Assembly: GCF_003315035.1 (NCBI RefSeq)
Contig: NZ_QNRE01000019.1
Span: 24,936-88,935, forward strand
Reading direction: 5' to 3'
Source of the DNA: Nocardia puris
Lineage (GTDB): Bacteria; Actinomycetota; Actinomycetes; Mycobacteriales; Mycobacteriaceae
DNA length: 64,000 nucleotides
Every line of letters begins with the position of its first letter. The stretch's first letter is position 1. The notes below the pieces were generated by a model. That model ran no database searches, had not been told where the DNA came from, and saw only the letters and a program-made list of their open reading frames with translations. The position numbers were made by a program, and so were the translations under genes. This document shows positions 8,121 to 15,967 of the stretch, one piece after another.

Positions 8121-8466
8121 GGCGCAGGGCAGGGCGCAGGAGGGACAGGGCGCGGTCGCGGCGGATCTCGGCGGCGACCTGTTCGGCGAGTTCGCCGAGG
8201 GACGTGCCGAGGGCGCCCGCCATGGCGGCGATCATCTCGCTGGAGGGCTCCTTGCGGCCGCGTTCGACCTCGGACAGGTACTGCGGGGAGATACCCGCGC
8301 GGCGCGCGGTCTCGGACAGGGTCTCCCCCTGGTCGCGGCGGATCTCGCGGAGCCGTTCGCCGAGCACCTCGCGCCACAGCGGTTCGCCCGCCGCGGACCG
8401 CTCGGTGTCGCGCTCGGCGTCCTCGCCCCCACCCGGAATCGCGTGCAACCTCGCCTGCTCGCTCAT
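8086..8466 (-). CDS. PopR/ClgR-like XRE regulator with Ala-Ala tail
   Basis: Helix-turn-helix regulator, 126 aa. Residues ~38-100 form an XRE fold (Leu-Arg-Glu-Ile-Arg-Arg, then Leu-Ser-Glu-Val-Glu-Arg-Gly-Arg-Lys-Glu-Pro-Ser-Ser-Glu), closely like Streptomyces ClgR/PopR, which activate clp genes. The protein ends Leu-Leu-Ala-Ala. In Streptomyces PopR the two terminal alanines make the regulator a Clp substrate, which closes a feedback loop; the same tail next to a clpP3-clpP4-like operon supports that reading here. ATG at 8466 chosen; an upstream start at 8487 would add seven residues. Function is by homology and context. Confidence 0.78.
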   Translation of the reverse strand: MSEQARLHAIPGGGEDAERDTERSAAGEPLWREVLGERLREIRRDQGETLSETARRAGISPQYLSEVERGRKEPSSEMIAAMAGALGTSLGELAEQVAAEIRRDRALSLLRPALRRSTHGPTLLAA

Positions 8467-8527
8467 GAGCCGACGATACGACACCACGGCGTCCCCCCGG
8501 CCGCACTTACGCTCAGGGCGTAATGGG

Positions 8528-8728
8528 TCAGCGCGCGAGGAAATGCCAGCCGAGCCAGATCCACCCCGCCACCGCCACCAGCCGCATGGCGCGCCCGCGC
8601 AAGGCCGCGCCGACCACCACGCCCAGCGGAGCCAGCAGGTCGCGGCGCAGGTGGGCCAGCACGGTGGCGGCGAGCACCAGGGTGAGCAGTACCGCGAAAC
8701 CGGCGATTATCAGCGTTCGCTCGTCCAT
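8528..8728 (-). CDS. Small membrane protein (DUF6186-like)
   Basis: 66-residue protein with a hydrophobic helix at residues ~6-26 and a second near the C-terminus (Leu-Val-Ala-Val-Ala-Gly-Trp-Ile-Trp-Leu-Gly-Trp-His). It resembles the short actinobacterial DUF6186 family. ATG start overlaps the end of the upstream membrane gene by 19 bases in another frame, so the two are co-translated. Function unknown. Confidence 0.6.
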   Translation of the reverse strand: MDERTLIIAGFAVLLTLVLAATVLAHLRRDLLAPLGVVVGAALRGRAMRLVAVAGWIWLGWHFLAR

Positions 8729-9312
8729 CGCGTCACCACCCACCAGCCGAGCGCCAACCACACCAACCACCCGAGGAACCGCACCGGCCCCTCCTCCAGC
8801 ACCGGGTCGAGCAGGATCGACAGGGTCGGGTGCTCCGGATCGGCGCGCAGCCAATCCGGTTGCCGCACATACGCGAACGCCTCGAGCACCACCAATGCCC
8901 CGATCAACACCGACCACACCACCACGCCGCGCCGGAACGCGACGCGCGACACCGCCCCGGACGCCGACCTGTCCCGCCGAGACGCGCCACCTCGGTCACC
9001 CAACGCTGACCGGCGAGAGCTGGACACCGGGCGGCGGATTGTCGCCGACCCCGCGCATTCCGCCGGCGAACCCACGTCGTCCGCCGACGGGCGCGGACCG
9101 TCTCCGGGCACCGCCCCCACCGACCTCCGCACGACGAGCCCCGCACCCACCCGCGGCCACGCCACCAGCACGACCGCTCCCACTCCGAAAACCAAAACCA
9201 TTGCGGTAGAAGCGAAGTGGAACGGCCGCGTGAACGCCCCGACCCCCGCGATCAAGCACAGCACCGCCGCACCCCACGGCAGGCGCGCGATCGGGACCGG
9301 CAACTTTGCCAC
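8710..9312 (-). CDS. Predicted membrane protein
   Basis: 200-aa protein with two hydrophobic segments near the N-terminus (residues ~13-30 and 36-55), a polar arginine/serine-rich middle (60-120) and two more hydrophobic segments (~130-145 and 178-194, the last tryptophan-rich). GTG start. I do not recognise the family. It overlaps the small membrane protein gene downstream; the pair probably forms one operon and possibly one membrane complex. Confidence 0.6.
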   Translation of the reverse strand: MAKLPVPIARLPWGAAVLCLIAGVGAFTRPFHFASTAMVLVFGVGAVVLVAWPRVGAGLVVRRSVGAVPGDGPRPSADDVGSPAECAGSATIRRPVSSSRRSALGDRGGASRRDRSASGAVSRVAFRRGVVVWSVLIGALVVLEAFAYVRQPDWLRADPEHPTLSILLDPVLEEGPVRFLGWLVWLALGWWVVTRWTSER

Positions 9313-9491
9313 TCTTGCAGGATATGACTTCCCGGCTCGACCTCAACCGCGTCGCAGGATCCCGCCGAGCGCATCGACCACAGGGGTCCAGGGGATGCGA
9401 GCGCGTCGGCGGCCATCACCCTCGTCGCCGAGAGGCACCGGCGCGTCGGGTATCGCGCGCCCCTCGGCGAGCCATCGGGGAGTTCAGCACC

Positions 9492-10295
9492 TCAGCGGAA
9501 CGCGTCGACGTTGTCGCGGGCCCACTGCGCGAAACTGGTGGCGGGCTCCCCGGTCACGTCGGCGACGGTGGTGGTCGCGCGCTGCGGGTGGTCGACCATC
9601 GACTGCATCCCGTCCAGGTACCACTCCGCGTACTCGCCCATCATCGGTTGCAGGATGGCCACCGCCTCTTCCCGCGACACGTGCTCGACGGTGAGGTCGC
9701 GCCCCAGCGCCGCGCCGATCTGGCGGATCTTGTCGGCCCTGGTGATGGTCTCCGGGCCGGTCAGCTCGTAGATCTTGTGCGAATGCCCCTCGGAGAGCAG
9801 GACATCCGCCGCGACGCGGGCGATGTCGTCCATGGTGATCGGCGCGTTCCCCGCCTCGGGGTACCCCTCGCGGATCACGTCGGACGCCTTGATCTGCTCG
9901 GCCCAGATGGTCGCGTTCTCGGCGAACTCGCCCGTGTACAGGTGTGTCCAGTCCGCCCCCGACCCCTCCACGGCTTTCGCGATCGGCTGCCAGTCGGTGC
10001 TCTCGTCGCCGGAGAGGTCCACGATGTGGCGCACGCCCGCCTCCCGCGCCAGCGCGACCACCTCGTCCACCGTCTCGAGCAGCGGGGCGAGATACATGCG
10101 CTCGACGCCCTCGAACGCGGCGGGCAGCGAGGAGACCCGCCCGAGGTAGCCGCGCGCGACCTCGACGCCCTCGGGCAGCGCGGCCTTGGCCGGATTGGTG
10201 GTGAGCGCCCGCACCCGGGTGGCTCCGCCCGCGAGCAGGTGGTCGACGACCTTGCGTCCGATGTTTCCGGTGGCGCCGGTGACGAGAATTGTCAT
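9492..10295 (-). CDS. NAD(P)-binding oxidoreductase, NmrA-like
   Basis: Atypical short-chain dehydrogenase/NmrA family protein, 267 aa, cytosolic. The dinucleotide-binding loop is at the very N-terminus (Val-Thr-Gly-Ala-Thr-Gly-Asn-Ile-Gly-Arg, residues 5-14). The usual Tyr-x-x-x-Lys active-site pair is not obvious, as expected for the NmrA/QOR2-like group, which often senses redox state or reduces quinone-like substrates. ATG placed directly before this strand. It stands alone, with the DUF5130 gene 180 bp upstream on the same strand. Substrate unknown. Confidence 0.85.
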   Translation of the reverse strand: MTILVTGATGNIGRKVVDHLLAGGATRVRALTTNPAKAALPEGVEVARGYLGRVSSLPAAFEGVERMYLAPLLETVDEVVALAREAGVRHIVDLSGDESTDWQPIAKAVEGSGADWTHLYTGEFAENATIWAEQIKASDVIREGYPEAGNAPITMDDIARVAADVLLSEGHSHKIYELTGPETITRADKIRQIGAALGRDLTVEHVSREEAVAILQPMMGEYAEWYLDGMQSMVDHPQRATTTVADVTGEPATSFAQWARDNVDAFR

Positions 10296-10475
10296 GCCTC
10301 CAACCTGCTCGGCCGCGCCCCTCCCCGACAACCCCCACTTTCTGCGCCTGGCACTCGCGCGGGGATTCGTATCTGGGCGCGAACGCCCTCCCCGAAACTC
10401 TGGACCCCCGAAACGCCGACGGCGCGCCCACCGCAGGGGTGGGCGCGCCGTGAGCACGCTGGTGAACGTGGGGCG

Positions 10476-10940
10476 TCAGCGACCGATGGCGGCGGCCATC
10501 ACGCGGACGGCGGAGACGAGCCCGTCGATGAGCTGTCCCTGCCGGATCGAGCTCAGCGCGGCGGTGACGCCGAGCTGGCAGACGCGGTCGTTCGCGCGGT
10601 CGGCGACCTCGTGGCCCGATCGGACCTCGACGGCCTTCTCGTTGGGCGAGACGGCGATGAGCACCGAGCGCGCCGCCTCGGGAGTGGTGGGGAACAGCGC
10701 GTCGGCGCCGGCGGCGGTGTCCGCGCCGAGGTCGCCGATGTAGACGTTGAAGCGCACCTTGGTCGCGCGGGTCGCTTCGGTGAGCGCGTTGTCCATGGCG
10801 AGCCGCTCGTCATCGCTGAACGGGGCTTCCTTGAACACGTCGCCGGCCTCGTGCACACCGGACACGCGTCCGCTGCTGGTGAGGGCGTATCCGTGCGGGA
10901 GGTCGGCCTCGACCACCGCGGGCCACTTAGAACTTGCCAC
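10476..10940 (-). CDS. DUF5130-like (TPM-like) protein
   Basis: 154-aa protein of the conserved mycobacterial/nocardial DUF5130 type (Rv2468c position), with a TPM-like alpha/beta core: Gly-Asp-Leu-Gly, Val-Leu-Ile-Ala-Val-Ser-Pro-Asn, Val-Arg-Ser-Gly-His-Glu-Val-Ala-Asp. GTG start chosen: GGAGG lies eight bases upstream. The start is 14 bases inside the end of the ctaJ-like gene, so both are translated from one message. The linkage to a cytochrome oxidase subunit hints at a respiratory-chain role, but the activity is unknown. Confidence 0.75.
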   Translation of the reverse strand: MASSKWPAVVEADLPHGYALTSSGRVSGVHEAGDVFKEAPFSDDERLAMDNALTEATRATKVRFNVYIGDLGADTAAGADALFPTTPEAARSVLIAVSPNEKAVEVRSGHEVADRANDRVCQLGVTAALSSIRQGQLIDGLVSAVRVMAAAIGR

Positions 10941-11202
10941 TTGCCCGGCCTCCGATCGGCTCACCCTGGGCGGATTCGATAGCCGCATGGTTTCCGTGCG
11001 GCGCGGCGTCGTGGTGCCCGTGACCGGTCACCTCGTCGGTGGCACTCCACAGCACCGGCGGCTGGGTCCACTTCTGTCCGAGTTCGAAGTGGACCGGCTT
11101 CTCGCCGGGCAGCGGCTTACCGAGGTACGACAATCCGGCGATCGCCGCGTAGATCACCAGCGGGATGCCGACGAAGATCAGCACTGTCTCGAGAATGCTC
11201 AC
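10927..11202 (-). CDS. ctaJ: aa3 cytochrome oxidase accessory subunit CtaJ-like
   Basis: 91-residue membrane protein with one N-terminal transmembrane helix (residues ~4-27, ending Leu-Gly-Lys-Pro) and a hydrophilic, histidine-rich tail. This resembles CtaJ, a small subunit recognised in the mycobacterial bcc-aa3 supercomplex, where it packs against the oxidase. The position beside the DUF5130-like gene matches the mycobacterial arrangement as I recall it. The four histidines in Gly-His-Gly-His-His are suggestive, but no metal role is claimed. Confidence 0.7.
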   Translation of the reverse strand: MSILETVLIFVGIPLVIYAAIAGLSYLGKPLPGEKPVHFELGQKWTQPPVLWSATDEVTGHGHHDAAPHGNHAAIESAQGEPIGGRASGKF

Positions 11203-11405
11203 GGATCAACGGTAGACGATGGCGTGTAGTAGACGCTCGACCGGTCGCCGGCCGGCACCGTGTCGCGAGTGTCAGGACGGCCGAGCCGGCGGATCGCAGC
11301 CTTCGGTCGCCGTGGCTTTCGGCCAGCGGGACAAGGCGTTTCACCGTTCGGCCAGGCCGCCCGCGTTCGACCTTCACACCGATGTCAAGGCCTACTGTCG
11401 CCGAC

Positions 11406-12176
11406 ATGCCCCTTCCCGCGCTCACCGGCCGCGTCCTCGGCGCCTGCCCCGCCCTGCTGCTCGCCCACGGCGCGAGCAGCGATATCGACGACAGTTTCGG
11501 CCCGATCCTCGACAGCCTCGCCGCCCACCACACCGTGCCGGCCCCGGACTTCCCGGGCTCGGGCGCCACGCCCCGCGCGAACGCCCCACTGGACCCGGAC
11601 GAACTCGCCGACGCCTTGGTCGATTTCGCGCACGCGGCCGCACACGAACGCTTCGCCCTCCTCGGATTCTCGACGGGCTCACCGGTCGCGATCCGCGTCG
11701 CGGCCCGCCACCCGGCCGAGGCCACGGCGCTCGTCCTGTCGGCCGGGTTCGCCAAGGCCAACCCGCGCCTGCGCCTGCTGGTGCGCACCTGGCGGGAGCT
11801 GGCCGCCACGGATCGCCGCGCGCTCGCCGCCTACCTGGTGCTGCTCGGGTGGAGCGCCGAATGGCTGGATCGGCGCACCGAACGGGACCTCACCGACCTG
11901 GTCGACAGCATCGCCCCCGCGCTGCCCGCCGGCGCCGACGACCAACTCCGGCTCCTCACCGAGATCGACGTGCGCGCCGACCTGCCCGCGCTCTCCCTCC
12001 CGACGCTGATCATCGACGCGCGCGACGACCGCGTGGTGTCGGCGGCGCACACCGAGGAACTCGCCACCATCCCCGCGGCGCGCAGGATCACCCTCGACGG
12101 CGGACACGCGATAGCGGCCGAACAGCCCGAAGCCTGGGCGACTGCCGTGGAGCAGTTCCTCGCGAGCGCCGGCTGA
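11406..12176 (+). CDS. Alpha/beta hydrolase
   Basis: Alpha/beta-hydrolase fold protein, 256 aa, cytosolic. The nucleophile elbow is Gly-Phe-Ser-Thr-Gly near residue 90, an oxyanion His-Gly occurs near residue 23 (Leu-Ala-His-Gly-Ala), the acid is likely the Asp of Asp-Ala-Arg-Asp-Asp-Arg, and the base is the His of Gly-Gly-His near the C-terminus. All triad members are therefore present. ATG at 11406 chosen; another ATG eight codons upstream (11382) is in frame and possible. Substrate cannot be told; the fold covers esterases, haloperoxidase-like enzymes and lipases. Confidence 0.85.
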   Translation: MPLPALTGRVLGACPALLLAHGASSDIDDSFGPILDSLAAHHTVPAPDFPGSGATPRANAPLDPDELADALVDFAHAAAHERFALLGFSTGSPVAIRVAARHPAEATALVLSAGFAKANPRLRLLVRTWRELAATDRRALAAYLVLLGWSAEWLDRRTERDLTDLVDSIAPALPAGADDQLRLLTEIDVRADLPALSLPTLIIDARDDRVVSAAHTEELATIPAARRITLDGGHAIAAEQPEAWATAVEQFLASAG

Positions 12177-12194
12177 CTCGGGCCCCTACCGCCC

Positions 12195-13799
12195 TCACAC
12201 CAACCAGGCGGCGGCGTCCGGCGGCAGCTTCCCGTCGGCCAACGGCGCGCTGACCAGCAGCGGTTCGCCTGGCGGCAGGGCGATCGGCCGGCTGCCCGCG
12301 TTGAGCACGCAGGTCAGCCCGCCCGGCCGCCGGAACGCCAGGCACCCCTCGGGGCTGCCGTACCACTCGACCCGCGAACCGGCGAACTCCTCGCGCCGAC
12401 CGCGCAATTCGATCGCCATCCGGTACAGCGAGAGCGTGGAGCCGAGCTGTTCGAGCTGCGCCTCCACGGTGAGCCCGGACCAGTCCGGCGGGATCGGCAA
12501 CCACGATGTCTCGCCCTCGGTGAACCCGAACGGCGGCCGGTCGCCCTCCCACGGGATCGGTACCCGGCAGCCGTCGCGGCCGCGGTCGGTGTGACCCGAC
12601 CGCTCCCACACCGGGTCCTGGAGCACGTCCTCGGGCAGGTCGTCGACGTTCGGCAGGCCCAGTTCGGCGCCGTTGTAGAGGAACACCGAGCCCGGCAGCG
12701 CCAACTCCACCAGGACCATCGCCCTGGCGCGGGCGACACCGCGCTCCCCGCCGCCGTAGCGGGTGACCTCGCGGGCGATGTCGTGGTTGGACAGCGTCCA
12801 GGTGGGCGACGCGCCGACCGGTTCGACGGCGGCGAGCGAGTTCTCGATGGCGTCGCGCACGGACTCGGCGGTGAACTCGGCCTCGGCGAGCCGGAAGTTG
12901 AAGGCCAGGTGCAGTTCGTCGGGGCGGACGTATTCGCCGAAGCGGGTGTTGTCGTCCACCCACACCTCGCCGATGGTCACCGCGTGCGGGTACTCGCCGA
13001 CCACCTTGCGGATGCGGCGGTGGATCTCGTGCACGCCGGGGTTGTTGAAACGCGGGTCGTCATCGTCGTGGATCAGCATCTTGGTGGAGACCTCGCGCAT
13101 GTCCGGCAGGCCTTCCGGTTTGGCCATGCCGTGGGCGACGTCGATGCGGAAACCGTCGACACCGCGGTCCAGCCAGAAGCGCAGCGTCTGCTCGAAATCG
13201 GCGACGACCTCGGGGTTCTCCCAGTTCAGGTCGGGCTGTTCGGGCGCGAAGATGTGCAGGTACCACTGGCCGGGCGTGCCGTCGGGTTCGGTGATCCTGG
13301 TCCAGGCGGGCCCGCCGAAGATGCTCGGCCAGTTGTTCGGAGGTTCGGCGCCGTCGGGCCCGCGACCGTCGCGGAAGAGGTAGCGGGCGCGTTCGGGACT
13401 GCCCGGCGCGGCGGCCAGCGCCGCGGTGAACCAGGGGTGGGCGTCGCTGGTGTGGTTCGGCACCAGGTCCATGGTGACCTTGATGCCGCGGTCGTGCGCC
13501 TCGGCGATCAGGGCCTCCATCGCCGCCAGGCCGCCGAAGAGCGGGTCGATATCGCGCGGATCGGAGACGTCGTAACCACCGTCGGCCATGGGCGAGCGCA
13601 TCACCGGGCAGATCCACAGCGCGTCGACGCCGAGGAGTTCCAGATAACCCAGCCGCTCGCGTAGCCCGCCCAGATCACCGACGCCGTCGCCGTTCGAATC
13701 GGCGAACGAGCGCGGATACACCTGGTAGAAGACGGCGGATCGCCACCACGGTCGGTCGTCGCGCGACTCGGGCGCGGACTCGTCAGGTGTTGCTGTCAC
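12195..13799 (-). CDS. aglA: Alpha-glucosidase, GH13
   Basis: Glycoside hydrolase family 13 enzyme, 534 aa, predicted to release glucose from oligosaccharides or trehalose-related sugars in the cytosol. All four GH13 regions can be read: Asp-Leu-Val-Pro-Asn-His (I), Gly-Phe-Arg-Ile-Asp-Val-Ala with the nucleophile Asp (II), Ile-Gly-Glu-Val-Trp with the acid Glu (III), Leu-Ser-Asn-His-Asp (IV). The N-terminus has Val-Phe-Tyr-Gln-Val-Tyr-Pro-Arg-Ser-Phe. GTG at 13799 chosen as it directly precedes the conserved region; an upstream GTG at 13856 would add 19 residues. Position corresponds to Rv2471. Confidence 0.9.
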   Translation of the reverse strand: MTATPDESAPESRDDRPWWRSAVFYQVYPRSFADSNGDGVGDLGGLRERLGYLELLGVDALWICPVMRSPMADGGYDVSDPRDIDPLFGGLAAMEALIAEAHDRGIKVTMDLVPNHTSDAHPWFTAALAAAPGSPERARYLFRDGRGPDGAEPPNNWPSIFGGPAWTRITEPDGTPGQWYLHIFAPEQPDLNWENPEVVADFEQTLRFWLDRGVDGFRIDVAHGMAKPEGLPDMREVSTKMLIHDDDDPRFNNPGVHEIHRRIRKVVGEYPHAVTIGEVWVDDNTRFGEYVRPDELHLAFNFRLAEAEFTAESVRDAIENSLAAVEPVGASPTWTLSNHDIAREVTRYGGGERGVARARAMVLVELALPGSVFLYNGAELGLPNVDDLPEDVLQDPVWERSGHTDRGRDGCRVPIPWEGDRPPFGFTEGETSWLPIPPDWSGLTVEAQLEQLGSTLSLYRMAIELRGRREEFAGSRVEWYGSPEGCLAFRRPGGLTCVLNAGSRPIALPPGEPLLVSAPLADGKLPPDAAAWLV

Positions 13800-13920
13800 G
13801 CCGCTATAGTGCCAAAGACCGCCGACGTATTCCTCTCGGCGAGGCCGGTTTCCCACAATCTGGCAACTCTTCAGCGAATCGTAACGTCGCGGCGTCGCCG
13901 ACCGGAACCGCCCGAGGATT

Positions 13921-14325
13921 TCACATCGGCGAGTTCACCAGCGAATACGCGGCCATCTCCATGTAGTCGAGCAGCTGTTTGCGGTGCGCGTCGTCGAGCA
14001 TGTCGGGTTCGATCTCGGCGATGGCGATGCGCATACAGCGCAGCCACGCGTCCCGCTCGATCGGCCCGATCGTGAACGGCATGTGCCGCATCCGCAGGCG
14101 CGGATGCCCGCGCTCGTCGGAGTAGGTGCGCGGGCCGCCCCAGTACTGCTCGAGGAACATCCGCAGCCTGCGCTCGGCCGGACCGAGGTCCTCCTCGGGG
14201 TAGAGCGGGCGCAGCACCTCGTCGGCGGCCACTTCGCGGTAGAACGCCGCCACGATCCGCCGGAACGTGTCCGCACCGCCGACCGCCTGGTAGAACGACG
14301 TCGCCGTCTGCTCGCCCGAAGTCAT
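13921..14325 (-). CDS. glbO: Truncated haemoglobin, group II
   Basis: Group II truncated haemoglobin (trHbO), 134 aa, a cytosolic haem protein that binds oxygen and may handle NO or peroxide. Visible family features are Phe-Tyr near the start, the Tyr-Trp-Gly-Gly-Pro segment of the CD/E region, proximal His in Arg-Met-Arg-His-Met-Pro-Phe, and Trp in Arg-Asp-Ala-Trp-Leu (the G8 position typical of group II). ATG at 14325 preceded by GAGAGGACC. Lies between aglA and the HNH gene, as glbO does in mycobacteria. Confidence 0.92.
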   Translation of the reverse strand: MTSGEQTATSFYQAVGGADTFRRIVAAFYREVAADEVLRPLYPEEDLGPAERRLRMFLEQYWGGPRTYSDERGHPRLRMRHMPFTIGPIERDAWLRCMRIAIAEIEPDMLDDAHRKQLLDYMEMAAYSLVNSPM

Positions 14326-14548
14326 CAGGTCCTCTCGATCGTGGATAGCGCCCACTCCATTGTGCCCGCACCCCGGCGGGCGGGCAGCGCGCGGCCGACA
14401 CGGATAGCGGAGCGGCGGCACTTCAGCGGCAGTTAACCCAACATTGTGCGAAATCACCGTGCAAATGGCCGAGTTCCATGGTCATATTGGTGGCAGTCTC
14501 GCCGAGAGATAGCACATGATCTTGAACCGGACGAAATCGGGGTCACCC

Positions 14549-15265
14549 ATGAAGCAGCGGCACGGCCGTCCACACGAGGCCAGGACTCACCGACAACTGA
14601 AGCCCGCCGACGTCCACAATCGTGGGTCGGGGGCTACTCCGCTGCACATCGTGTCCGACAATTATCCGGGGTCACACCGCTCCGGTGACGATCGATCCCG
14701 TGCCGACCACGGCCACCACCTCACGCCGGTCCGCACCGAATCCACCAGCTGGTCGAAGCGCCGGGTGCTGCTTCTCAACGCCACCTACGAGCCGCTCACC
14801 GCACTGTCCGCACGGCGCGCCGTCGTTCTGCTCATCTGCGACAAGGCCGACGCCGTCCACCACAATCCCGAAGGCCCGGTCGTGCACTCTGCGGGCGCCG
14901 AGGTGGCCCTGCCCTCCGTCATCCGGCTGCGCACCTACGTCCGCGTCCCCTACCGCGCCCGCGTCCCGATGACCAGGGCCGCCCTCATGCATCGCGACCG
15001 CTACCGCTGCGGCTACTGCGGCGGCAAGGCCGAGACCATCGACCACGTGATCCCGCGCAGCCGCGGCGGCGAGCACTCCTGGGAGAACTGCGTGGCCAGC
15101 TGCGCGCCGTGCAACCACCGCAAGGCCGACAAACTGCTCAGCGAACTCGGCTGGACGTTGCGCGCCCCGCTCGTCTCCCCCAAGGGCCCGCACTGGCGGC
15201 TGCTCTCCACCACCGCCGAACTCGACCCGGTGTGGTTGCAGTATCTGGGCGAGGGCGCGGCCTGA
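14549..15265 (+). CDS. HNH endonuclease
   Basis: HNH-family nuclease, 238 aa from this start. The metal-binding HNH core is in the C-terminal half: Cys-Gly-Tyr-Cys-Gly-Gly-Lys-Ala, Ile-Asp-His-Val-Ile-Pro-Arg-Ser-Arg-Gly-Gly, Asn-Cys-Val-Ala-Ser-Cys-Ala-Pro-Cys-Asn. Two Cys pairs bind structural zinc. The first ~60 residues are low-complexity and the start is uncertain: ATG at 14516 or 14549, or an internal start nearer the conserved region. Conserved in this neighbourhood in mycobacteria (Rv2469c), so it is a core gene and not part of a mobile element. Target unknown. Confidence 0.82.
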   Translation: MKQRHGRPHEARTHRQLKPADVHNRGSGATPLHIVSDNYPGSHRSGDDRSRADHGHHLTPVRTESTSWSKRRVLLLNATYEPLTALSARRAVVLLICDKADAVHHNPEGPVVHSAGAEVALPSVIRLRTYVRVPYRARVPMTRAALMHRDRYRCGYCGGKAETIDHVIPRSRGGEHSWENCVASCAPCNHRKADKLLSELGWTLRAPLVSPKGPHWRLLSTTAELDPVWLQYLGEGAA

Positions 15266-15313
15266 TCCTCGGCGATCCGATGCACGATGCCGGACGGGCT
15301 TCGAGACGGCGGC

Positions 15314-15883
15314 CTACGTGTATTCGATGACCAGCGTCGCCCAGGTGCCGGGCTCCAGCGCTTCGAAGACGTGGGGCGCGTCGCCGGGGTAGGCGATGTA
15401 GTCGCCGGGGCTCAGTTCGGCTGGGGCACCGGTCGGGCCCACCAGGGCGCGGCCCGCACCGAGCAGGACGTGTTCGATCACGCCGGGGATGTGCGGATCG
15501 GATTCGCGCGCGTGACCGGGTTCGGCGGTGATGCGGAACAGATCGCGGCGCGTGTTCGCCGGACCGGCCGCCAGCAGCGTGGCCTGGTACTCCGCGCGCT
15601 CGGCCGCCACCACCGGCCCCTCGCCGGCGCGGATGATCTGGACCGTGGGGCGCGGCGGTTCCAGCAGGCTCGAGAACGGCATGTCCAGCGCGACGCACAG
15701 CGCCCACAGGGTTTCCAGGCTGGGGTTTCCGCTGCCCGATTCCAGTTGGGACAGCGTCGATTTCGCGATGCCCGCGCGCCCGGCGACCTCGCTCAGCGAG
15801 AGCCCGGCCCTGGCCCGCTCGCGGCGCAACGAGGCCGCGATGGCCGCCTGCGGTGTCGCCGCCGTGGTGTCCTCTCGCGTCAT
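15314..15883 (-). CDS. XRE-cupin transcriptional regulator
   Basis: Repressor-type regulator of 189 aa. An N-terminal XRE helix-turn-helix (residues ~17-72: Leu-Ser-Glu-Val-Ala-Gly-Arg-Ala-Gly, Ser-Thr-Leu-Ser-Gln-Leu-Glu-Ser-Gly) is joined to a C-terminal cupin that would bind a small ligand. ATG preceded by GGAGCGGAG. It is divergent from azlCD with an 81-bp gap containing an inverted repeat, so it most likely controls azlCD and itself in response to a branched-chain amino acid or related compound. That ligand is inferred from context only. Confidence 0.85.
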   Translation of the reverse strand: MTREDTTAATPQAAIAASLRRERARAGLSLSEVAGRAGIAKSTLSQLESGSGNPSLETLWALCVALDMPFSSLLEPPRPTVQIIRAGEGPVVAAERAEYQATLLAAGPANTRRDLFRITAEPGHARESDPHIPGVIEHVLLGAGRALVGPTGAPAELSPGDYIAYPGDAPHVFEALEPGTWATLVIEYT

Positions 15884-15945
15884 CTCCGCTCCCGTCGTGC
15901 GCCGTGAACCGCCCCACAGCGAACCACATTGACTTACCCGCCCGC

Positions 15946-15967
15946 CATGTTCACTATAAACAACATG
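15946..15967. promoter_or_regulatory. Operator/promoter of azlCD
   Basis: A 22-bp inverted repeat, CATGTT and AACATG separated by ten bases that contain the -10-like TATAAA at 15955-15960. A TTGACT -35-like element is at 15929-15934, though the 20-base spacing is longer than ideal. The repeat overlaps the promoter and the first start codons of azlC, the place expected for the operator of the divergent XRE-cupin regulator. If transcription starts about six bases after TATAAA, the azlC message is leaderless. Confidence 0.5.
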
